DNA of 64,000 nucleotides from Ariolimax columbianus (Eukaryota > Mollusca > Gastropoda > Stylommatophora > Arionidae). The stretch lies in the NCBI GenBank assembly GCA_036924085.1, contig JAVGWX010000003.1, positions 122,632,764 through 122,696,763 on the forward strand, in the 5' to 3' direction. Below the pieces are notes generated by a model. The model did not search any database. It worked only from the letters and a program-made list of their open reading frames with translations, and was not told the DNA's origin. Below are positions 10,350 through 20,505 of the stretch, in pieces (the stretch's first letter is position 1; each line of letters starts with the position of its first letter). The position numbers were made by a program, and so were the translations under genes.

Positions 10350-12107
10350 TTAGGTTATACCAGCCTCCACCACCTCACTTGGCAATGCATTCCAAGCATT
10401 CACTACTCTCTGGCTAAAGAAATACTTCCTAATATCTAATCTGGACCTCTCAGTCAACTTGTAGATGTGCCCTCTTGTCCTTGTTGGTGGTTGTACTTTA
10501 AAAAACTTGTTATAGTCTACCTTATCCATTCCTCTGATCATCTTATACACCTGTATTAAGGCACCACGAATTCTTCTCTCTTCTAGACACTGAAGGCCAG
10601 TTCTTTTTAATCTTTCTTCATAACTGTAATTCTGGAATCCCACTATCAGCTTTGTCGCTCTTTTTTGTATTCTCTCCAGCATGTCTATATCCCCTCTCTG
10701 ATAAGGACTCCACACCTGTACACAGTACTCCAATCTAGGTCTAACTAATGCTTTATACAGTTTGACTATCACTTCCTTGCTCCTATGTTTAATATTTCTT
10801 TTTATCATCCCTAACATTGCATTTGCCTTTTTTACTGCTACCTGAACTTGCTCCCTCATCTTACATGTATGATCTATTATAACCCCTAAGTCCCTTTCTT
10901 TATCTATCTTTCTAATATTGTTCTCTCCCATTCTGTAATTATGTTCCATATTGGATCTACCCATGTGGATGACTGTACATTTATCTATATTAAACTCCAT
11001 TTGCCAGATTACAGACCATTCTCGAATTTTATCTAAATCCGACCTCAATATATCCACTTCTGCTTTAGATGAGACACTGCTGCATAGTTTTGTGTCATCA
11101 GCAAATTTTGCAATAATGGATCCCATACCTATGTCCAAATCATTTATATATATCAAGAATAAAATTGGTCCCAAAACCGAGCCCTGTGGCACTCCACTTT
11201 TCACTTCACACCACTCAGAGTACTCCTTATTTATTCCCACCCTTTGCCTTCTTTCCGTTAACCAATTTTCAATCCATTTGGCAACTTCCCTACCTATTCC
11301 ATGTGATTTTAATTTTCGAAATAATCTTTGATGAGGTACTCTATCAAAGGCCTTTGCAAAATCCAAATAAATAACATCCACTGGCTCCCCTTTATCTAAC
11401 ATTTTGGTAACCTCCTCCATGAATTATAATAGATTTGTTAAGCATGATCTCCCTCTGGTAAACCCATGCTGACTATTTCTAATTAGATTAAATTTGTCTA
11501 AATGCATTACAATGTTTTCTTTGATTATTGACTCTAACAATTTACAGACTATGCTCGTTAAGCTCACAGGTCTATAGTTTGCTGGATCTGCCTTTTTGAA
11601 TAAGGGGATCACTCCCGCATCTTTCCAATCCCGTGGAACAATCCCTTGTGCAAGTGATTGAGAACATAATATAGCCAATGGTTTTGCTAATTGGTCTCTA
11701 ATTTCAAACAGCAATTTTGGATGAATACCATCTTGACCTGGACATTTATCCACTTTCAACCCCTCCAATTTTTTAAAAACCATTTCCTCTGTAATACAGA
11801 TTGATCCTAATCCTGCTGTATCCATGTCTCTTTGAAAAATATCTACAGGCTCTGGGATCTTGGAGCAGTCCTCTTTTGTGTACACTGTGCCAAAGTAGTG
11901 ATTGAGTAGATTTGCTGCCTCCCTATTTTCACTTATTTTTTTTCCTGTGCTGTCTATGAGAAGGCCTACTTTGTCCTTTGAGCTTTGTTTATTTCTAACA
12001 TAAGAGAAGAAGCTTTTACTATCAGTCTTGATCCTCTGAGCAAGTTTCTTTTCGAAGTCTATTTTTGCTGTTTTATTCGCTTTCTGAGATATGTTCTGCT
12101 TGTCCAA
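10350..12107 (-). pseudogene. LINE reverse transcriptase, near-complete with one stop
   Basis: One frame of about 585 codons is broken only by TAA at 11424-11426. Order: linker, fingers (KVDKCPGQDGIHPKLLFEI, NPANYRPVSLTSIVCKLLE), HGFTRGRSC, catalytic YLDFAKAFDRVPHQ, GVPQGSVLGPILFLIYIND, catalytic FADD, then the thumb-like region ending RRIRGALIQVYKMI and FFSQRVVNAWNALP. All three palm Asp residues are present (one in YLDF, two in FADD). No RNase H follows, as usual for CR1-type elements. The last C-terminal residues are missing at the 3' junction. Confidence 0.92.
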
Positions 12108-12132
12108 ATATTTTAAATATGTTTCTTTTGAT

Positions 12133-12664
12133 TTACCGGCCTCTATATATTTTTTTCCATGCTTTATTTTTAGCTCTTCTACATTTAACTACAAATCTAG
12201 TTATCCACTTTTTACGCTTGAGGTTTACTTCCCTATATGGAACACATCCCTCTTTTAGCATTTCGAGAACTGCTTTAAAACTCACCCACTCCTGTTCAAC
12301 ATCTGTTCCTCTGACAATATCTTCCCAGATTATGTGGTTCGTTACCTCTTTCATCCTCTTAACATCTGTCTTAAAGTAGTCATATGTTCGCGTGTTTATG
12401 TTCACTTCTTTCCCTGCAATAAGATCCCATCGGATGATTTGATGGTCACTTGAGCCTAACAGTTCCCCTACGGTAACGTTTTCAATCATATTTTCCTCTG
12501 TAGTAAAAACTAGGTCGAGTATGTTTTTGCCTCTGGTGGCTGCTACTACATGTTGAATTAAAAAATTGTCAGTTATGCACTTAACAAAAGGTTTTGACTC
12601 TACAAGTGCTTCTGCCATATCCCATTTTATTTCTGGAAAGTTGAAATCCCCCATTAATAATGTC
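12133..12664 (-). pseudogene. LINE endonuclease domain, C-terminal half
   Basis: An AP-endonuclease-like (EEP fold) domain that would nick target DNA for target-primed reverse transcription. GDFNFPEIKWDMAEA lies near the start and GSSDHQIIRWD about 70 residues on; the Asp/Asn of GDFN and the His of SDH are expected catalytic positions. The N-terminal half (QxNxRS and YRPPS regions) is missing. The linker KKWITRFVVKCRRAKNKAWK follows. The frame is lost at a run of seven T at 12150-12156 (A on the coding strand), an apparent one-base change that separates it from the RT frame. Confidence 0.85.
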
Positions 12665-13739
12665 ACTTGTTTCTGAACCTAGTTCCGTACGGTGCCCTTT
12701 TTTCATACTAATACATGCTCTTCGTCCACTAGGGCGTTTAGATTTCCTTGTTATTTGTCCTCTTCTTGCTCTGTTCAGCCTGGCACCCTGTTATCTCAGA
12801 ATACTGAGGTGTGCAAGTCTACTCCTGCCCTCCCCTGTTACGGGGGTAGACGATTTTAGCCGCAGCGTAAGTAGGTCAGCACACGTGTAATTCCGAGTAG
12901 GCTCAGTGCTATAGGTGAACTGACCGGCTGTCCCGATTCTACTGTGCCCAACAAGTGTTCACAACCTTTCTACTCCAAATAAAACAGGCACGGACATCAA
13001 ACACGGCCAAGGGCGCCAGTCACCGCCAGTTCAACCGTTTGCACTGGACAGTTGAGATACAACACATGATGACCGAACACTACCTCGAACAGCCGAGCGA
13101 TGACCTTGCCAGAATACTCGACGGGAAAACGCCACAAAACTAACTAACAACCAATCAAATGGAAAAAAATACAACACAGTCCCGTGGTTACAAGCAGAAG
13201 TCGTCATTCAAATAGAATTCCAATCAAATTCGTGGGCTTGGCGACAGTTCTGACGGACCAGCACCAGAACAAATCAGACCCGCACAGCCGCTAGGGCGCT
13301 ATCTTTGCTCGGACCAAGACTTCATTAGAAATTATTTTCACATAGGTGTCATGTGGTTCTGAGCACTGTTGTCATAGTTCTGGCTCTGGAGGCCAAACTT
13401 TTCGTACTTTGATCACTTCTTGAAAAAACTTGTATGATTTGGGATTGGCCGAAAGTAAAAAACAGCTTGACGAAACCGTGCCGGTTTTGCTTTTCAGTTG
13501 GACATTGAGATATATATGTTTTTCACGTTTCCTTCATGTTTATCCAGTGACCTGTACATTTTCAGTTTTGTTAACTTGTTTTACAATCTCTCTTTTGCAC
13601 AATATAGACTACTCACGCTTAATTTATGTCCTCTCTTTAGTTAGACCATGTTTATTTGCTAGATGAATATATATTTTACCTGGAATATGATACATGGTGC
13701 TATACATTGTTGTTCAAACCTTTACATCATATTCAAGTA
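12665..13739. other. No recognisable feature; possible single-copy sequence
   Basis: About 1.1 kb with higher GC than its surroundings and no similarity I can name. It does not continue the endonuclease of copy 2. Short open frames (for example 12660-12890) have no family motif. This is one of few intervals here without obvious transposon content. Confidence 0.4.
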
Positions 13740-14125
13740 ATCAATCAATGCACTTCGCTCCTTTCCAGCACGTTCGATCTTGAGCTGCCCTTTCTGCCTA
13801 TTTTCAGTTGAGATCCAGAGACCGAAGTTCATTTACACATTCTCTTCTCCAGTTGTTACTTGGTCTACTTCTCTTCCTCTTTCTATGTGGATTCCATGTC
13901 AGGGCCTGTTTGGCTACGTTTGATTGTGATTTCTTAGCACGTTTCCTATCCGACCCCATGTTCAACGTTTCATCTGTTGCTCTACTGATTGTTTGTTGTC
14001 TCCTTCTCCCCATGTCTTTAATCTTCCCCATGTCTTGCCTGCCTATAGCCATTCTTCTTAGCCATTTATTGACAAACGAGTTTTCTCTGTTTCCTTTTTT
14101 TTTGTCTCCAACTTTTTGCTTCATA
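13740..14125 (-). pseudogene. LINE 3' coding tail (WNPxxKRKR type)
   Basis: The minus-strand frame reads NKWLRRMAIG, then AKQALTWNPHRKRKRSRP, NNWRRECVNELRSLDLN and a stop. The tail normally reads RQALTWNPQGKRKRGRPxxTWRR. Only the last part of the RT gene is present. The following AERAGKERSA-like sequence is the same kind of ending seen at 2290-2545. Confidence 0.75.
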
Positions 14126-14159
14126 CAGGAGTACTAACTTGATATTGGAATTAAGCACT

Positions 14160-14780
14160 CTTCACTCAATCAAAGACCTGTCAGGTCCTTGTGCAGCATA
14201 GGTCCTCACCAAGTACTCGCCAAGTTTTCCTATCATGAGCCATCTGATCCAATTCTGTCCATTTTATGTTTGCTGTCTTTATTTTTGCTTCGAGTTACCT
14301 CTTTCACGAGTGTCTTGGTCTGCCTATACTTCTCTTTCCCTGTGGATTCAGAACAGAGATTGTCTAGTAATGTTCTCAATTGGTTTCCGTAATATATGGC
14401 CTATCTGTCGGCCATCGTCAATAATTTAAAATAGGTGTTAACCTTTATTTCCATGGACTTCCATATATTATTCAGTAACATGAATGCTGTCCTCGCCTTT
14501 CTAATTCTAGCCCTTACGTCTGTTTGTGTGTCCTCTGAAGTACCAGTGATGTTGTCCAGATGAAGGTGTCCACATCTCTTCCAGTGCTTCTTCTAAAGGC
14601 ATGACTGGCTCCATGTTTAAAGTGTTGATTTTAAACATCATGGCTTTCTTCATGTTAATATTTAGCTCCATTTTGCTACCAGGTTATCTAACTGTGACCA
14701 AAATTACCATTGCATACCGATCCTCTTCCCTGACGTTATGATTGTCATAATCCAGTCTATCGCCATCACACATAGGTGTG
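14160..14780 (-). pseudogene. LINE RT C-terminal fragment, second copy
   Basis: Broken minus-strand frames give SLDNLVAKWS-like core sequence, then EDTQTDVRARIRKARTAF, LLNNIWKSMEIKV, NPQGKRSIGRPRHS, ELDQMAHDRKTWRVL and EDLCCTRT. This follows the order of the palm-distal region and tail of the same LINE group as 13740-14125, but it is a separate, more decayed insertion placed head-to-tail with it. Confidence 0.7.
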
Positions 14781-14884
14781 GTGACAATAAACATCATTGC
14801 TTCACCCCCATTTGTATTTCGAAATTATAACCACATGATAAAATGCTCAATGCGGTCATATCCCGGAAGAAAAAAAAACCGCAT

Positions 14885-15070
14885 TATGAACAGTGAGTTT
14901 TGTTGTTGTTGTTGTTGTTGTTTTTTTTGTTTTTTGTGTTTTGCGTTCACCTTATTTCTCTTTTCACTAAGGCAGTGTGCGTTGCACTCTATTTTTGTTT
15001 TGCGCATGTCGGCCCAGTGCATCCGACTTTGTCATGCATTTTATGTAAGGGCTGCGTCCTCCTACATTTT
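14885..15070 (-). mobile_element. SINE-like repeat D with AAC-type tail
   Basis: Read on the minus strand it contains GTCGGATGCACTGGGCC, then AGAGTGCAACGCACACTGCC and GAAATAAGGTGAACGCAAAA, ending in an A-rich and (AAC)n tail (14900-14935 on the plus strand as GTT repeats). It matches the copy at 30939-31102 over the GTCGGATGCACTG-type block. There is no coding potential. Confidence 0.6.
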
Positions 15071-15074
15071 CGAA

Positions 15075-15409
15075 GGGTTTGCTTCTCCAGAGAAACGGCC
15101 GGTGGTGTGATTGGGGAACGAACGGAATAATAAGGACTATATAATAAACAGTATGACGAATGGCAGACTAACGCAGGCTAAATTCTCAGCGATCCAGGAG
15201 CAATTTATATGACTTGGTTAATGACGAATTTGTGAAGAAGGAGCAGTTTTGATTTTTGCCTACAAGTAATGCGATGTTTTTCAAAATCTATTTTATTTAA
15301 TCTATTTGTTTTTGGTAGCAATATTTTAATCCGTATATCATTTTCTTTAATCAAATATGAAATCACTTTTTTAGACTACTTAAAAAATGTCCACATTCAG
15401 GAGCAAAAA
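15075..15409. other. No recognisable feature
   Basis: AT-rich spacer between repeat D and repeat B. Confidence 0.35.
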
Positions 15410-15800
15410 TGTACGCTCAAAGCTTGTTGTTGTTGTTTGTTGTTATTTAATGCCCACAATGAGTAAGTGTTTAAGTAATCTTTTGTGCGCACTGACAATG
15501 ACGTTAACTGGCGGGTTATAGTAGCTTTTCTCACATTCCGAGCGTGCTGATGAAAGGTGGGCCGCGGTCCTCCAGGCGGTTGTGCTATGCTTGACTTCAT
15601 CTGCGTAGCGGGCACTACTCCGGAAATCTCATTGATTCACTTCTCGTCAGCCAGGATGCCTTGAAACAAATCCTGTTTCCAGGGAAACGAGACATGGCAG
15701 AGAAATTGGGGACTTGGTCAGTGTATTATGCCCGACCTTGACACGACGTCGGTATGTTGTGCCTGATTGGACTAGCGTCTCAGTTCCCCAGGTTCATGAC
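15410..15800 (-). mobile_element. Interspersed repeat B, near full-length
   Basis: Plus-strand GTTGTTGTTGTTTGTTGTTA at 15424-15445 is its AAC tail in reverse, followed by TGCCCACAATGAGTAAG, GGCGGGTTATAGTAGC, CGGTCCTCCAGGCGGTTGTG and CTGTTTCCAGGGAAACG blocks. The 5' tandem-unit part lies at 15700-15795. It contains two diverged units, like the dispersed copy at 2848. Confidence 0.75.
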
Positions 15801-17149
15801 TTATTTTGTCCAATAACATATCCCAAATTAATTGTGTACTCAATTTATAATACAGGCTATATACTATATGTGTCTACAAAGGATTAACAAGTAATTGAAA
15901 CGTATTTAAGGCCGAAAAATCTCAATCAAAACAGGCCATAGAATATTTTTAACACACTTTAACCCACGGAGTCCATCAACCGTCTTCCGATCGATATATA
16001 TATATATCCGAAACAAGATGGCACCACGTCTTTCAATGTAGCCACCAGCTGTGTGTGTTTTTTACATCATTAGTCAGCACAAATGGTGTTCACCGTATGG
16101 CATGCACGTTTAACCATGTCCCTCGTCATTCTGAGACATGATATGTGTACTGTATATGTATCTAAATATGTTAAGAAATACATCCTTTTGTACGCATGAA
16201 CATGCATGGCTAGAGAAAACTATGGCGCCAGGATCCACCAAAATTGCGTCCTGATACATGGAATACCGAGAATATATTTATATATATATGTCAACAGGGA
16301 AACAACGAGGCATGAAAACCCCAGAGTTACACATTTCTCGGTCGTACGACGAATACCACGCACGAATTGACTATGTAGCCTAAATAAGTGTGGGAAAGGT
16401 GGACCAAGGAATGCATGTTACGATTCATTGTCCAGATCGACCGGCAAGACGTGCAGAAAATAAAATGGTCAATATACTGAACCCAAACGCTCACTACCTC
16501 GTCACTTTCACTGACGACACTAGACAGGTAAGAGGCGGGCGTTTAATTTACTATCTTTGCTCAAATGCAAATACTACATGTCATGAACAGTTCAACAATG
16601 TCTCCCGTGAAAAAGTGGACCGAGCAATCCCTAAAAATAGGAAACTAAGGATGAGACTGACTACGAGCACAGTACCGATATCCAGTTTGTTAGTACGTCA
16701 GAAGTGTTGCATTAGCTAAATATAGACAGCGTTCATGGTAGTCTTTGCTGTCCGTGGTGGAGTTGGCTATGAGCCATGCATGTGAACACTTCTTCTCAAA
16801 AGGAGACCCCAGGTTTATCTAGCTCCTGTTGCTGCTAGGCTGATAGAATATATTTGGCTTCAAAAATTACAGTGCGTAGGATTTCCTATCTGGCACACAG
16901 GGGCAGCAGTGCATCGGATAACTGAATTATTTCTTTATTGTAAAATAATAGTCAAATAGTTGTAAATTGTACGTTTCTGTGATGAATCTATGCGAGCTAA
17001 ACAAGTAGACAAGGCGCCAAACTCAAAGTAGACTATTAGCAGCATATATTTCAAAAACTTATGAAAGTAGCCGTAACAAGACGAAGTATAATCAAATGTA
17101 GAAAAGATCTTCGTCAGTTTGTTTTTTACGAAAGCTATAAAATATGAAG
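15801..17149. other. Mostly unannotated; one unrecognised frame
   Basis: No transposon motif seen. The plus-strand frame at 16390-16719 (109 codons, beginning MGKVDQGMHV) is somewhat polar and resembles nothing I know. I do not claim it is a gene. Short TA-rich microsatellites occur near 15995 and 16275. Confidence 0.4.
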
Positions 17150-17448
17150 ATGATAACACCATGACAGAGTGGAAATAGATGGAGTAAAACATATTCAGGG
17201 GAAATAGATGGGGCATCACAGATACTGGGGAAATAGATGCATCATAACATATACAGGAAAATAGAGGGGCATAATAGATTCAGGGGAGATAGATAGAGCA
17301 TCACAGATACTGGGGAAATATATGGAGCATAACAGATACAGTGGAAATTAGAGGAGCATCACAGATACTGGGGAAATAGATGGAGCATAACATATACAGG
17401 AAAATAGAGGGGCATAATAGATTCAGGGTAGATAGATGGAGCATGACA
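17150..17448. repeat. Minisatellite, unit about 29-30 bp
   Basis: About ten diverged units built on GGGGAAATAGATGGAGCAT, alternating with a variant containing AATAGAGGGGCATAATAGA. Partial longer-period structure is visible because the order of variants repeats. Confidence 0.8.
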
Positions 17449-17589
17449 TAATAAGACAAAAAACGTCAGATGCATTACACTGACATCATCGCATCAAAGA
17501 CCAGTTAACAAAATGTCACACAACACAAAATATGTGCCGATACCGAAGATCGAAACGAATTGGATATTGCCTGCGATGAAACACTTACA

Positions 17590-18340
17590 AATTTAGAAAA
17601 TCCCCAGGTAAGAAGAGAAACACTAGTGACAGTTAGGTAAACTATTTCAACAATTGTCTTAGTAAATGTTGAATCCCTGACCAATGGAAAATATCAAAAA
17701 CAATTTTGATTCACACAAAAATGGACTCAGAAAAACTGGCGAACTGCTTTCATACACGTACAAGCGTTTCGCAATAGCAATTGTGAACAGATTAGAGAAG
17801 CAGCTTGATTTGAATACACCTCGAAAGCAGGCAGGATTCAGAAATGACTACTCCACCCCCGATCTCCTCCACACATTCAGCCATTTAATGGAGGCCCACC
17901 AGAGGAACTGCAGCTAATAAATGATCCCGTCAAAAATGTAAATTACTACATTTACATAAGCCCAAGAAATTACAAGCTCATACACAATAAAGCGAGAGAT
18001 TTCACGAAGGATGTTAGCAGTATTGGTCTACTTTAAAGCAAGACGTCACACATTCAAGAGCATGGTTATTCCAGCCATGGCCTATGGCTGTGAGGTACGA
18101 AGCCTACGAAAAAGCAGACGCAGATAAGCGAAGAGTTACCTCAAAAATAGTAAGTTGCGAAGAACATTGGGAATCTCATTATGCGATTTAATTCACAACA
18201 CAGAAATCAAACTTCAAACATCCTTCAAAATATCTTACATATTGCATTGGTAATAAAATGCAGATGGGCAGGTGATAGGTATGCACAGGACTTGACAAAT
18301 TTTAGGGTAACTTACAGTCAGTCAAAATGTCACCAGTCAG
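17590..18340 (+). pseudogene. RTE-like LINE reverse transcriptase fragments
   Basis: Pieces in order: LLSYTYKRFAIAIVNRLEKQ and PRKQAGFRNDYSTPDLLHTF (RT fingers/early palm, 17745-17885), then after a large internal loss MVIPAMAYGCEVRSLRKS (18065-18110) and RRTLGISLCDLIHNTEIK. This is the thumb region that normally follows the FADD core in this lineage (xxLPAMTYGCETWTLTK, MLGISLRDRIRNEEIR). Catalytic motifs are deleted. Confidence 0.75.
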
Positions 18341-18559
18341 CATGGTCAGACTAAAGTCATGCAATTTATGTTAACAGATTTAAACTAGGCACTAATTCAC
18401 CTTTATTTCTACATAGCAATGCGCACCAAACCCTCTGTCTCTTCATAATTCTGAAGACTGTCAATGACTGCCTTTATAGTGACCCTAATAGTGAACTTTC
18501 ATCGTGTGGCATGTCGTTTGCAGAACGTCGCTCTCACAACAGCCGATCTGTAAGACTTG

Positions 18560-18835
18560 GTCTCTAGCCAATTCTCCCGCTTCTGTCGCTCTCATCTTCA
18601 ATACATCCGTGATGTCTTGTGCCTATATTCTCCTCGGCCTGCCTCTGCTCCGCTTTCCAGGCCCATATACCCCCCAGTATCGTTCTCTCTAAGCCATTAT
18701 GACGTTTGATGTGGCCAAACAATTTTAACTTTATAGACAAGATATTGTTTACTAGTCCATTTTCATCGATATCCAATTCTTTTATGATATCTGCATTTTT
18801 TTTCTTTTTCACTGCCCATGGTATTTGGAGCACTA
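18560..18835 (-). pseudogene. LINE 3' coding tail
   Basis: The minus-strand frame begins IPWAVKKKKNADIIKELDID and continues KLKLFGHIKRHNGLERTILG, the conserved RT tail motif (RIPWT...NxEVLxE...RKLxFFGHIxRxxGLE...LEG). No core domain is present; it is a 5'-truncated copy. Confidence 0.75.
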
Positions 18836-18949
18836 TCGTGAATTATAAGTTATGAATATGATATTAGTAGTATTTATAGTGAACTAATAGTATGATTATG
18901 ATATTAACGGGGTGTGTATAGTCAAATAAACTTTAATAATAATAATAAT

Positions 18950-19440
18950 AGCTGTCCATCGTTGTCGATGAGGACCGCCGACATCATCCTTGTCAGAGAT
19001 TTCCCTGTTGGGTGTGGGTGCGCATGTGGCTGAACAGGCCAATGCGAGCACGAAAACATCTGCTACATATCGGGCACACGAGGTTTGTAGAAGGGGATGG
19101 TGTTCCCGCTGCTCGGGATTTCCGCGTCTCGCGTCTGTTCTGGGCTTTCACAACACGGTCATCTTCACCAGCAGCTACACCCGATTTGACTGCGCTTCTC
19201 CAGTCAGATCTGTTTTTCGCAAGACATTCCCAGGTGTCGATGTCTATCTGGCAACTTTTTAGTGAGTCCTTCAGACCGTCTTTAAAACGTTTCTTTGGGC
19301 GCCCTCTCTCGCGCCATCCCTCTCTCAGCTCGCCGTAAAGAAGCTTCTTTGGGAGCCGCTCGTCTGACATACGGACGAGGTGTCCGGCCCATCCTAGTCG
19401 TGCTTTTTCTAGCAGTGCATGGATGCTGGTCATGTTAGCC
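18950..19440 (-). pseudogene. LINE C-terminal fragment with intact C2H2 finger
   Basis: Open for 146 codons: EKARLGWAGHLVRMSDERLP, LLYGELREGWRERGRPKKRF, DTWECLAKNRSDWRSAV, then a finger with CPIC and HMRTH spaced C-x2-C-x12-H-x3-H, and a stop near 18993. This domain order is the normal end of one group of metazoan LINE proteins; the finger probably binds nucleic acid. The best preserved of three such tails in the window (others at 4790-5237 and 5930-6575). An AAT microsatellite lies just beyond the 3' end at about 18935-18950. Confidence 0.85.
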
Positions 19441-20085
19441 CTCGAGAGAATAAACTATATCTATATGATATTAATTAGTGATACACTGAATAACCGAATC
19501 ATTTTCGATTCCGTGTTGAAAATACATTTTATGAACCATTTACTCTCCGCCGAATAGAACAGTGCATCCGAATATAAATAACTAAAACGGTGTGATAATT
19601 GTAGACCAAACAAATTAGAATAATATCATTTTAAATTATGTGTGTGACATTATTGAAGCCTTTTACACTTTACAATTTACTTTCTCGAATTGATTTCTGG
19701 ATCCCTTAATTAGGAAACAAGAATAGGACCACTGGACATCCATGCATGTCATATAAAATGATAAAGAGAGCTGAGGATGTCGCTAGCAACATCATCATGT
19801 AAAACAAAAATGCTAGAGGAACTACCACTGCAAATGCAATCACTTTAAAAAAAATATATGCAGGCTTTATGAAGAATGCAGCTGTAATGGTGGATCTATA
19901 CTGTAGCTGCAGTGAAAAGGAGACAGGAAAAAAACACAGATATATTCCATCTCAGTTTTGTTTGGCTAAGCATTGCCATTAACATGTGTAGGTTTGTCAC
20001 ATATACACTTCTCTCCAATCAGATATATCAGAAACTAAAATTGAGAATCATTAAATGATATGTGCATTCAGTTTTTTTTTCTCAG
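19441..20085. other. No recognisable feature
   Basis: AT-rich with no coding or repeat signal I can support. Confidence 0.4.
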
Positions 20086-20089
20086 TTTT

Positions 20090-20505
20090 ATTGTGAGAAG
20101 TAGAAACCTAGACCCTGAGAAAGAAAATGGAGAAGAGTATTGAAGTCTTTGAAATGTGGGTCATCAGAAGACTTTGACAAATTTCTTGGAAAGATAAGAA
20201 AACAAATAGTGAGTATCTGGAACAAATCAAGGCGGAGAAGGCGCTTCTGAAGGAAATACAAAACAGTAAAACAAAATATTTTGGTTATATCAAGAGACAG
20301 GACAGTCTGCCGAAGGTTATATTGTAAGGAAGAATGTAGGACAAGAGAGCTAGAGTTCGGCAGAAGTACCGATGGACAGACAACATCTAGATGTGGCCGG
20401 GACACAGTCTGATTGAATGCACCGACCTGGCAAAGGACAGAGATAGTTGGAGATCTCTTCCAGAGACGCCACTTGTCGGTGATGATGACGATTTTACAAG
20501 ATGAT
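20090..20505 (+). pseudogene. LINE 3' coding tail (FxMW...ISWKDK type)
   Basis: Plus-strand reading gives SIEVFEMWVIRR, QISWKDKKTNSEYLEQIKAE, KTKYFGYIKRQDSLPKVIL, RVRQKYRWTDNI and LAKDRDSWRSL. This is the tail of a RTE-like protein (FEMWCYRRMLKISWKDK...KxKYFGHIxRQDSL...DRxxWRS). At least four stops interrupt it. Confidence 0.8.

Larger units (their letters stand above)
10345..12664 (-). mobile_element. CR1-like LINE, young truncated copy (copy 2)
   Basis: This minus-strand element is truncated at both ends. Its 5' side begins inside the endonuclease at about 12664. Its 3' side stops after PSEVVEAG at about 10350, without the C-terminal NAFKNRLD segment and 3' UTR seen in copy 1. Over the 2.3 kb kept, I find only one in-frame stop and one frameshift, so it is far younger than its neighbour. 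The 3' edge joins directly to the endonuclease of copy 1. Confidence 0.9.

Noticed and set aside
18993..19433. Host zinc-finger gene
   Set aside because: The finger follows conserved LINE tail motifs (WAGHLVRMSDERLP, GRPKKRF), so it is a retrotransposon end.
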